Notes under the pieces: generated by a model
Seen by the model: only the letters and a program-made list of their open reading frames with translations
The model's database searches: none
What the model was told of the DNA's origin: nothing
Assembly: GCA_019916065.1 (NCBI GenBank)
Contig: CM034233.1
Location: 45,989,673 to 46,053,672, forward strand
Direction of reading: 5' to 3'
DNA length: 64,000 nt
Source: Vitellaria paradoxa
Lineage: Eukaryota > Streptophyta > Magnoliopsida > Ericales > Sapotaceae
Shown here: one piece after another, positions 10,401-22,400 of the stretch
Layout of the letters: every line of letters begins with the position of its first letter
Numbering within the stretch: position 1 is the stretch's first letter
Made by a program: the position numbers and the translations under genes

Positions 10401-13400
10401 AGTTAAAGGGTACACTCAGACCTATGGAATAGACTATTAAGAGACTTATGCACCAGTGGCAAAAATGAATACTATAAGAGTATTATTATCCTTAGCTGCA
10501 AACTATGAGTGGCACTTACAGCAATTTGATGTGAAGAATGCATTTCTACATGGAGATCTTGTAGAAGAAATTTATATGGAGATTCTACCAGGTTTTGGCA
10601 TGAATAAAAGAGAAGGTCAAGTGTGCAAACTAAAAAAAGGCAATATATGGGCTTAAGCAGTCTTCTCGAGCATGGTTTGGAAGGTTTACCAAGGCGATGC
10701 AGAAGAGGAAATTTAAGCAGAGTCAAGGTGACCACACACTATTTATCAAACATTCAACTCTAGGGAGAGTCATAACTGTGATAGTTTATGTGGATGACAT
10801 TATTGTAATTGGAGATGATTTAGAAGAAAGAGAAGCTCTTCGGAAATATTTGTCAGAAGAATTTGAAATTAAGGATCTTGGGAAGTTGAAAAACTTTCTT
10901 GGAATTGAAGTGGCTCGATCTAAAAATGGAATTTGCATTTCACAGCAGAAGTATATTTTGGATCTCTTGGAAGAAACAGGCAAGTTGGGATGTAAGTCGC
11001 CAGATACTCCAATTGAGCCTAATCACAAAATTTGGGAATGTGCAGAAAGTGAATCCATAGATAGAGGCATGTATCAACGTCTAGTTGGAAAATTAATTTA
11101 CCTTTCTCACACAAGGCCAGACATAGCTTATGTTGTGAGTATGGTGAGTCAGTTTATACAAAATCCCAAGGAGGTTCACCTCTATGCAGTGATTAGAATA
11201 TTGCAATATTTGAAAGGTAATCCTGGTAAAGGAATTTTTTTCAAAAGGGGCGTAAGGATGGAAATAGAAGCTTACACAGATGTTGATTATGCTGGTCAGT
11301 CATAGGCCGTAGGTCAACATCTGGGTCTCTCACCTTTCTTGGCGGTAATCTAGTAACTTGGAGGAGCAAGAAACAACTTGTTATGGCAAGATCAAGTACT
11401 GAGGCTGAATTTCGATCGATGGCTCTAGGAATTTGTGAGGTGCTATGTCTCAAAATTATTTTGGAAGATTTGAAGATCCAATGGGAGAGACCTATAAAAC
11501 TTTATTGTGATAATAAATCTGCACTCAACAAAGCTCATAACCCAGTTCAATATGACAGAACTAAACACGTGGAAATTGATAGACATTTCATAAAGGAGAA
11601 GCTTGATAGTGGCCTTATATGTACCCTTTATATCCCCACAAAAGATCAGCTTGCGGGTGTTTTGACTAAAGGGCTACCAAGTCTAATTTTTCAAAAGATC
11701 ATAAGCAAGCTGGGATTGAAGAATATCTATTCCCCAACTTGAGGGGGAGTGTTGGCTAATTTGATTTGATTAGAGGATTTGCAGGAGAATTTGTAGGAAT
11801 TTGTTTATATAATTAGGGTATTCTAATTAATTGTAATTGATTATGATTGATAGGTATACCATATATAGGAGATTGTCTCTCACTATAAATAGGATATGTA
11901 ACAATACAGATTGAATATATGAATAAAACTATTCTCCTTTTTCCTCAGCAATAATAAGATTATTTCTCATATAACAACTTCTAGTATTTTCAAAATTTAA
12001 AAGTACAAAAAAAATTGAATATTAACTAGGCTCAGGAGTACTTATTTTTCTAAATTCTAATTTTGAATTTAAATTAGTTACATTGACTATTTTTGTTTTA
12101 TTTTATAAAGTACATATGATTAATAATAATAATATTTTTTATTTGAGTTATTTTTTTAAAACCAATTAAAAATTTATTACCAAATCCATTGTGGGATTCT
12201 ATTTCATCATTCTACTTTTTTCTTTTTTATTCTTACAAATATTTGGATAAAATTAGCCTTGGGGGAGTTTTTTTTTTTAATAATAAAACACAACGCATTT
12301 CAAAATTGTTTTTCTCACAAAATAAAATCCAAAGGCTTAGATTGAGTTTTATTCTTCAACGAATAGTTGAGATCTTTTACAAAACTTTTGTTTCCTTGTC
12401 TCACATTGCCAAAATACTACAGCTTCACTTTTTCTTTTGCCTATAAAAATACTAGAATTGTGGTATATGATTTTAATAAATGTAAAAAATTATATTATCA
12501 AATCCAATGTGGGACTCTATATTCATCATTCTACTTTTTTTTTTTTTTTAATTTTTACAAATATTTGAATAAAATTAGTCTTGGGGTGTGATTCTTTTTT
12601 CTAAATTCTAATTTTAAATTTAAATTGGTAAGGTTGATTATATCTATAAAATAATCATATTTCAAAAATGTCCTTTTCACAAATTAAAATCCAAATGCTA
12701 AGATTGAGTTTTATTCTTCAACGAATGATTGAAATCTTTTACAAACCAAATCTTTCTCAAACTCCCACTTAGTTTTTGCGTCACTTCACAAATCTTTCTC
12801 TTGAGGAGGTTAATGGAACAGTATAGAGAAGGTAAAAAAGATTTAGATATGGTGTTCATCGATTTAGAGAAGGCATATGACCAGGTTTCTAGGGAGATTC
12901 TATGGAGAGTATTGGAAAAGAAAGGAGTGTGTGTTGCATATATTGAGGCGATAAAGGACATGTATGATAGAGCCATGACATCTATACGGACGATTGGTGG
13001 AGAGACTAATGAGTTCCCTATCACGATTGGTTTATATCAAGGCTCAGCGTTAAGCCCGTACCTGTTTGCTTTAGTTATGGACGAGATTAGAAGACATTTA
13101 GGATGAGGTGCTGTGGTGTATGCTACTTGCAGATGATATTGTTTTAGTAGATGAGACGAGAGGAGGAGTGAATGTTAAGCTAGAATTGTGGCGGGATACG
13201 ATAGAGATAAAAGGGTTTAAGCTAAGCCGATGCAAGACGGAATATATGGAATGTAAGTTTAGTCAAATTAGGATAACGGGTAGTATAGAAGTTAGTTTAG
13301 GCACACAAAAGATTGTAGAGAAAGATAAATTTAGGTACCTTGGATCTATAGTGCAACAATATGGAGGGATTGATACTGATGTAAGTCACAGGATTCAAGT

Positions 13401-16400
13401 CGGGTGGACCAAATGGAGGAGTGTTTCGGGGGTCTAGTGCGACCGAAAAGTCTCCCTCAAGGTGAAAGGAAAGTATTATAAGGTAGCGGTTAGATCAGCG
13501 CTGCTATATGGATCAGAGTGTTGGGCAGTAAAGCATAATCATGGTCAGAAGATGGCAGTTGCGGAGATGAGGATGCTAAGGTGGATGTGCGGGATTACAA
13601 GGAAAGATAGGATTAGGAACGAGAAGATTAGGGGCAAAGTAGGAATAGCACCGATTGAAGATAAAATGAGAGAAAACCGATTAAGATGGTTTGGCCATGT
13701 TAGAAGGCGTCCAGTAGAGGCACCTGTTAGAAGGTGTGAAAGTATGGAGATTGCTAGGAGTAGGAGAGGTAGAGGAAGACCCAGGAGAAGCTGGAAAGAA
13801 ACTATTAAACATGACCTGACCTACCTAGATCTATCGGAGGACATGACCCTAAACAAATCTAATTGGCATCAGCAAATCCATATAGCCGACCCCACCAAGT
13901 GGGAAAATGTTTGGTTTGGTTTGGTTTGGTTTGGTTTATCTAAAGAGTTGCATTGAGGAAGGGAGTTGCATCAAAAGAGACAAATTTTGCTTCTAGGTAT
14001 TATAAATGTATGCATATTTAATTTTAGTTGAGGAGTGCCGTAGGCACAGGTTATTCACTAGTCTCTTATATGGGATAAGTAATTTTTTCAGGGGTCGATA
14101 TGGGATAATTTCTAACACTAACTTTTCATAGGAAGCAAGGTGTTTATTGTTAAAATTATCAGTCATATTAGTGGTTGACAAATTATGAGTTGAATGGAAT
14201 TGCTTGATTCCCATTGGGTCTTAGCTCATATATTTATATTCACACTATCATGTAGAAGTTAGGAAAATAGAATAACTTAAAATAGGAAAGAGAATAAGTC
14301 AGTCCTAGTTCTAATCTTATTTTTATATTTACAATATTTTCTATCACTCCCTTCAGGCTAAAACATATATATCCTATGTTCCAAGTTTGTTACAAATGTA
14401 TCGAACTAGAGATCATCCTAGAGCTCTAGCAAACAAATTAGCAAGTCGATTTTCGGATTTAACATGTCTTGATAGTGTTCTGTAAGATCTTTTCTCTAAC
14501 AAAATTATATTCTACCGCAATATGTTTAGTTCTCTTAGGAAATACTGGATTGGAAGCAATATGAATAAGAGCTTGGTTATTGCATAACAGCTCCATGGGT
14601 CGTCGGTTATGGATTCGCAATTCTTTCTTCATGCTATATCCAGAGTAACTCGCATCAGGGGCGGTCCCAAGGAGGACGAGAAGGGCCGACAGCCTCCTAT
14701 AAGTTTTGAAAATCCTTTAATAACCTTATATATTTTAGTATTTTTTTTCATATAATATAGTGTTTGGGCCCCCTAAGTTTCGAAAATCTGTTAATAAATT
14801 TTAAGATTTTTTCATATTTAGTGTTTAGCCCTCCAAAATTTATGAAATTTTACTTTACTCTCCACTCAATACAAAATTTTTTGCATTGACCCCTCTTACC
14901 CAAAATCCTGGGTCTACCACTACTGACTTGCATGATGTACAAGCCGTGGCTGTATATTCTGATTCTGCGCATAACTTTGCTATCACCGTTTGTTTTTGTT
15001 TTTCCAGTTCACTAAATTACCTCCAATTAAGATACAATAATCAGTAGTAGAACGTTTATTTGATGGATATACTGTCCAATCAACATCTGTATCCCCTTTT
15101 ACTGAACTATGTCCATTATCTTGATATAACAAGCTTTTTTTAGGTGCTCCCTTCAAATATCTCAAGATTAGTGCAATTACATCCCAATGACTCGTACGAT
15201 ATTGACTAATCATACTCATAGGAAACGAGATATCTAGTCTTGTCACATTTAAGTAATTTAGTTTCTAATCAACCTTCTGAACTTACTAGGATTCTCTAAT
15301 GAATTGCCCTTATCTGCCACTGGCTTCGCATTGAGATACATAGTGATGTGAAAGCTATTCAAGAAAAGTGGGATGAATGAAATCATATAGATCAATAAGT
15401 GTAAAACATTCACAAAATAAAATATAAAGCTCAAAAACTCACTGAATTTAGGGTTTAAGTTTTCACTTATGTCTAGTCATACTTGAATAACTAAATCTCA
15501 TAGACTCTAATTTTTAACACACTTTCATTCAACAGTCTCAAGTGACAAGTTTTTAATGAATTAGAAAATTATACACTCAGCTTGAATCAAGTGTCTTATT
15601 TAATATTGCCATCAAACCATTCATTTTCTCATGACTAATACCAATATTAAACCAGTTCAGAAACACATGCAAGGTCCAGCCATGCTAAGTTAAGATAAAC
15701 TTAATTTGCCCAGGATTTGAAAAGAAAGAAAAAAAAAAATCAGTCCATTCAACGCATGTCAAATCAATTCATCATGTGAACCCCACCCCCTAACTTAAAA
15801 TGCACATTGTCCCTAATATGACAAATGTAAATCCTATGTAATCTGTAGTGTGTAAGTAAGCATGATGAAAGGCATAAAAATGTAACTCAACAAAGCATTA
15901 AATGGAGCAAAGCATGCACCCAAATTATTTAAAATAATACTAATGAATCTTCTTTTTTTTTTTCTCTCTTTTTTTAATTGAACATCACCTCCCAACTTGG
16001 TATACATCACGCTTGAACAATAAATAGCATATCCATGAAGTAAAAAATTAAAGTATGAATCAAAAGAAAGAAGGACAAGAGAGATATTACCTCAAGCACT
16101 TTATTTTGTTAGATTAAAACTATATTAAAGGAAAAATAAAACTTCTACAAGATAAAATATTACAATAAACAAATAGAAGTAAATAAAAGAAAAATAAAAT
16201 TTAATCTAGGCAAAAAGATAAGAAAAATAAATAAAATCTAATTTACTAATATATAAGAGTTAATGCAAAAATATACTATCTAATCCCTAATCTCTCTTAA
16301 GCCTCACCAAATAGTTTTAGGAATGAAATATTCTCCTTGAGCCTAGGAGGTACCAAGGGTGAGTGTGCTCCAAGTGCAGATAACACTGGAGAATGGATGG

Positions 16401-19400
16401 CCTTATGGGTTTCCTTGAACCCCAGATACGGCCCACATTTACATGCACGTGTGAACACAGGTTGTTTGTATTCTAGTATCTCCTCAACACCTAAGAAGTC
16501 AATGCAAACTACCTTTTTAATCTCTATTACTTTCCTACATATGTGGTCAATTTTGGTCAAAGCATATTCGGTTACCTAAGTAGGATTCTCGGTTGGTGTT
16601 GGAGCAAAAGGGAAGAGGTGTGCACCACTCTCACTCTCAGGCCTGTCTGTTGAACTCTCAAAGGATGATAAAGAAAATTCAGGCTCATGAGAGTCCTGTG
16701 TGACTGAAGTAGCAATCCAACCATAATTTGAATCGTATTTTCACTAAAAATGTAGGGGTCTCAATTGGTAAGTCATCAAGCGTACTAGCCTTGAAAGCAA
16801 AAGATTTATCAAATGTGGTCTAAGTGAGTGGTGTGGTAGATGGACATGATAAAATAAAATAACCAACTCAATGGTATGCTGCCCTTGGCCTATAGCATTA
16901 AAGCTCTCATAATGAGTTTTAGGACTCTCGTAGGTAGCTTGGGTTGTTAGGGTGTGATGAACTTCAAGCTCTGTGCTGGTGATAGTTGGCATGTCCTCTA
17001 GACTCTTAAAAGATGAAGTCTCATGCATGTTAGAGTCTGGTGGGAATGGTCAAATGGCTCATTTTCTTCACTATCCCAACCATCGTCGAAATAGTCATCC
17101 CACTCCAAATTTAAGGTTTTTTAATTCAGGATTAGAAAATCAAAAGATGATCGTTATTTTATCTGTGATATAAATCAGATTTTTATTAGTTTTAGTTTAT
17201 GAAAATTGTAATCAACAAATATTATTAGGAATTTTAAGGAAATATAATCAATATGAATTGTTTCAAAAGCATTAAAATCAATACAATCTAATTTATAGTA
17301 AAAACTTTAAAAGATTTGTCATTGTGCGCATAAATTTAATCACGTCTAACTAATGAACAAAGAACCACCCATCATTGATGGGTTGAATCAAGAAAAAGAA
17401 TTTAGCCAAGCATAATAACAATAAAATAACAGTAAGTAAATGAAAGGAAGAAATAACAAACTCCATTGATGAACTTGGTGATCTTGAACAGCAGAAACTT
17501 AATCTTGAAAATGATCTTGAACTATGAAAAACTTAAAAAAAAAAGGAAAGAAAGAAAGAAAAAATATCAAAAAATTACCCTAGAACTCTCTAACTAAACC
17601 AAAAAAATATAAAATTTTGAACTATTTAAAAACAGCTACCCTAATAGCTTTGCATTGAAGTATTTATACTGAGTCTCCAAAGTACACAAAATCCTAAAAA
17701 AATAATGCTGAAATTTTCAAGGCGTTCGAATGGCCTAGTTCCTATCTAGATGGTAGAGAAGGCTCCATCTTATTTTAAATTTCGAAAAAAATGCCAAGTC
17801 TTCTTGTATTCCTCTCTGTTGTCCGGATTGGACTTTTGGTGTTTGAATGGCAGAGACCTTTTTCTAGGTTATTTCATTTTTTTCCTTTCTCAACTCCTTT
17901 GGTTTTCTTCCCTTAACTATTTCCAACTCATTATTCTTCTTATTTACTATAAAAACCTGCACACGTAAGAAAAACTAACATTAGTAACCAAAATTATACT
18001 AAAAACACAATATAACAATCCAAATTACCTAATCTGACAATTAAAATTAAGGTTTATGATTACCCTTTTTAAGCGTAATCAGTCTATCAATAGAAATAAC
18101 AATTTCAGAGGTTGTTGCTTGTGCCATATAGGCTGGCTTACCATATAATTTCCAACATTTTTCACGAAGATGTCCAATCTTCCCACAATAAGTGCACTTG
18201 GGCCAAGATCTTTTACCTTTATATTGCGATCTCTACTACGATTATCGTGATGATCAAGCTCATTAGAAGGATTTGGAGCAGTTGTTTGACTGGTAAGGGC
18301 AGACTATGTGGACTCAAATTCACTTAAAGTAGAATGTTGGATGCAACCATTAGAATTTGAAAGTATGTCTCAACAAAAGATGGAAGAGAGATTCCTCCCA
18401 AGTATTTTTGCTCATACGAGTTCAAATTTTGGAGCAAGACCTACAAGGAACTTGAGGACAACCATCAGTTCGCGTTGTTTCTGTATCTCATTGATATTAG
18501 TAGACAATGGTTGAAGTGAGTTTTGTAGCGAATGGAAGAAGAAGAATTTGTTTCATACCTCAAAAGAGATTACAATACTGCCTATGTATACACAGGATGC
18601 CTTCAATAGAAAAGGAAAACAAAATAATTATCCTAATCAAATCCTCATCAAATCCCTCAATCAAAGAGATTTTGCTGACTACGCTATCTCCTATTTTAGG
18701 AATACATATATTTACATATATTTTTTCCAATACTCCCCCTCAAGCTGGTGAATAGATATCATCCATTCCCAGCTTGGTAACAATTGTTTGAAACATGAAG
18801 TTACTCAAACCCTTAGTAAGCACATCTGCTAGTTGAGAGTTAGTGAACATATAAGGTGTACAAATCAAACCACCGTCCAACTTTTTTTTGATGAAGTGCA
18901 TATCCACCTCAATATGTTTGGTTCTATCATGCTGCACTGGATTATGGGCAATACTGATTGTAGATTTGTTATCGCAGTAAAGTCTCATGGGACCCTCTCA
19001 TTTAACCTTTAAATCTTCCAAGATAATCTTCACCCATAGCAGCTCACAAACACCTTATGCCATTTCTCGAAATTTTGATTCGGCACTTGACCTTGCCACC
19101 ACATTTTGTTTCTTACACCTCCATGTAACTAGATTTCCACAAAGGAAAGTACAATATCCAATGGTAGATCTTCTATCCGTTACTGATCCAGCATAATTAG
19201 TATATGTGTATACTTCGAGTATAAGTCCTGCATTCTTTCGAAACAAGATAACTTTTCCTGGAGTTCCTTTAAGGTAGTGCAATACCCTATAAACTGCCTA
19301 TAAGTGAACTTCTTTAGGGTTGTGCATGAACTGGCTTATTATAGTCACAGCATAGGCAATATCAGGCCTAGTGTGAGATAAGTAAATAAGTCTCCCAACC

Positions 19401-22400
19401 AATCTCTGATACATTTCCTTGTCAATAGCAACATCTCCTTCTGCCTGTCCAAGTTTGTGATTGGAATCTATTGGTGTACTTGCTGGTTTGCATGCTAGCT
19501 TCCCTATATCTTTCAAAAGGTCAACAATATACTTTTGCTGAGAGATAAAAATTCCCTGCCTTGAGTGCGCCACTTCAATTCCTAGAAAGTATTTCAATCT
19601 TCCTGGGTCTTTAATTTCAAACTCTCATGCCAGACTTTGTTTCAGATTCTGTCTTTCCTTTTCATCATTTCCTATTAATATCATATTATCAACATATACC
19701 AGCAAAATTGTAACTCCCCTTGAGTCAGAGTGCTTGATGAAGAGTGTATGGTCTCCTTGGCTTTGTTTATATCCCATAGCTAACATTGCTTTGGTGAATC
19801 TTCCAAATCAAGCTCTTAGAGACTGCTTTAGTCCATATAATGCTTTTTTAAGCCTGCACACTTTATTAGCTACTAGATTCTCACAAAATCCAGGTGGAAT
19901 TTCCATGTAGATTTCATCTTCTAGATCCCCATGCAAAAAAGCATACTTCACATCAAATTGTTGCAAGTGCCAATTATGGTTAGCAGCCAAGGACAACAAA
20001 ATTCTAACTGTGTTCATCTTGGCAACCGGAGCAAATGTTTCTTGATAATCTATCCCATAAGTTTGGGTGTATTCTTTAGCTACTAGTTTTCTTTTATACC
20101 TCTCAAGTGTGCCAACTGCATTGTACTTTACTGAAAAAACCCACTTGCATCCTACTGGCCTTTTTCCTTCAGGTAAGTCCACCACCTCCCAAGTCTGATT
20201 CTTTTCTAAGGCCTGCATTTCAACATTCATGGCATTTCTCCAATATTCATAGGCTAAAGCCTCAGATAGTGTGGTGGGAATGGACACAGTGTTTTTTTTT
20301 TTTTTTTTTTTTATGAAAAGATAAGTAAGTATTATTAAAGAGCATCGGAGGGATGCCTAAGTATGAGAATCATGTTACAAAATCCTTGCTTATTGAATGC
20401 TAGCTATAAACAGTAGAAAGGAACTAAGATCTATCTCTTTTCCTTCTTCAAACCAAGTAAACAAACAAGAAAGGAAAAAGTTTTTGGTGTGCAAAACAGT
20501 TCTTTCTATGTTTTCAAAAATCCTCTTGTTACGTTCCTTCCAAATCCACCAAAAAAGGCAATAAGGGATCATATTCCAAAGCTTCTTCTTCCTCCTTCCC
20601 GCGGGTTGTCCCCACCAGGCTGAGAGAAAGCATTTTAAGTTTGCAGGGAAGCACATTTGGACACCGAAGCAAGAGAGGATTAAGCTCCAAATTTCAGTGG
20701 TCCAGCAATAATGGATGAGTAGATGCTCAATTGATTCCTCGTGTCTGAGACATAATGAGCATCTATTAGCTAATGAGTAGCCTCTACGCTTTAGATTGTC
20801 CAAAGTCAGAATCCTTCCCCTTGCAACACACCAAGAGAAAAAAATGACCCTTGTAGGAACGGGAGCCTTCCATAAATTTATCCAAGGGAAATCGTCCTTT
20901 TCTCCACTCTGTAAGAATAGGTAGAAGGATTTTACTGTGAAGACTTTATGCGTAGATTGCTTCCATATCAATGAGTCTACTGTGTCATCCATTGATAGAG
21001 AATACAGTATATCCATCAAAATCCAGAAACTGTCCAATTCCCAATCATTTAGTCTTCTTCGTAGTTGAACATTCCAAACATTATTTGACCTATAACCTAT
21101 GCAATAATCAGAGACTAAAGCATTCTTGTCCATTGCTATTGCATAGATATCAGGAAAAACCTCAGAAAGACAGCCACCAACCAGCCAGTTATGTTTCCAA
21201 AACAAGATCCTGTCCCCCCTACCCGCCTTCCAAGATAGGCAGCTATCAAATTTGGACCATTTCCTTCTTATACTTTTCCATAAACTGACTCCATAATAGG
21301 AAGGGCCTTCAGTAGAGGTTCAACCACCTTTTTTCTTGCTGTATTTTGCCACAATCAGTCTTCTCCAAAGACTGGAATCTTCGTGAGCAAATCTCCACAG
21401 CCACTTCCCCAAGAGTGCCTCATTGTGCAACTTCAATTGTCTAATTCCAGCTCCTCCCGATAGAATTGGCTTGCAAACAATTTTTCACTCCACTAAGTTG
21501 TGCTTGAAGACTCCCTCCCTCAGTGTTTAAACTCATGAGAAAGCTCTTATGAGATGTACATTTTTCAAAGGACACAAAATGTGAGAGTGGATATAATGGG
21601 TTTTTAGTACATTCCTTTGTCCCTTTCTTAATAGCAATTGGCAAATCAATATCAAATATAGGTTCAACTGGTAAAGGTGGACTAGAAAATGTTACCTCAT
21701 TTTCAGAGTTAGAGTCTAATTCTTAGACTTGCACAGATTTAGGAATTGGAATCTTCCTCCTTGAATATACTTGAGAAAACCGTGAGTTATCAACAGTGTC
21801 ATCACCTTAGTCATGGGTTGAGGTTGATCTTGACAAGGAGGTTGGTTTTGAGAAGATACTGACTCGGATTGTGTTTGAGAAGATAGAGGCAAATTAAGAA
21901 GAAAAAGATCTCTATCCTTATCTTCCAAAAATACTGTCTTCCCCTGAAGATAAGGTGTGGGAAAGTAGGACTCATGTTCAACAAAGGCGACATCGGCAGC
22001 GACAAAAGTTTTTTTGGTGGGAGGATGATAGCATTTATACCCCTTTTGTGTTGATGAATATCCCACAAAAACACACTTGATTGCTCTAGGGTCCAATTTC
22101 CCTCTGTTTTAACTGTGGACACGAACAAATGACACACAACCAAAGATTTTTGGTACAAGATGATTTGTAGTATGAATGTAGGGGTAAAACTGAGAGAGCG
22201 TTTCCATAGGGCTTTTGAATCCTAAAACTCTTGATGATAATCTATTTATGAGATGTGTAGCTGCAAGAACTGCTTGCCCCCAATAATGTTTAGGAACATT
22301 GTTTTGGAACAGAAATGCTCGGGTGGTGGCAAGTAAGTGACCATTTTTCCTTTCTGCTTCTCCATTCTGTTGGGGGTATTAACACGAGGATTCATGAATG

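Larger units (their letters stand above)
6694..11947 (+). mobile_element. Copia-1 LTR retrotransposon, 5.25 kb, decayed
   Basis: LTRs of 198 bp at 6694-6891 and 11750-11947 differ at six positions. Primer site TGGTATCAGAGC follows the 5' LTR and polypurine tract GAGGGGGAG precedes the 3' LTR. The flanks GTAAT (6689-6693) and GCAAT (11948-11952) form a target duplication with one change. Internal order gag, protease, integrase, reverse transcriptase, RNase H is that of Ty1/Copia. It lies in sense orientation within the Helitron and UVR8 intron. Frameshifts and five in-frame stops inactivate it. Confidence 0.95.
6228..14061 (+). mobile_element. Helitron, 7.83 kb including nested insertions
   Basis: 5' end TCTATATAATAAAACAGTAC at 6228; 3' end CTAG at 14058-14061, preceded 11 bases earlier by the hairpin GTGCC-GTA-GGCAC (14035-14047). 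It sits between A (6227) and T (14062), the A^T target used by Helitrons. Host halves on either side rejoin to match the uninterrupted repeat at 5948-6090. About 2.6 kb remain once Copia-1 is removed. There is no Rep/helicase gene, so the element is non-autonomous. It contains two further 5'-end-like segments and an RTE LINE fragment. Confidence 0.85.

Noticed and set aside
13900..13956. WFGLVWFGL repeat at the end of an open frame
   Set aside because: It is only translation of the GGTTT simple repeat at the RTE 3' end, not a protein domain.
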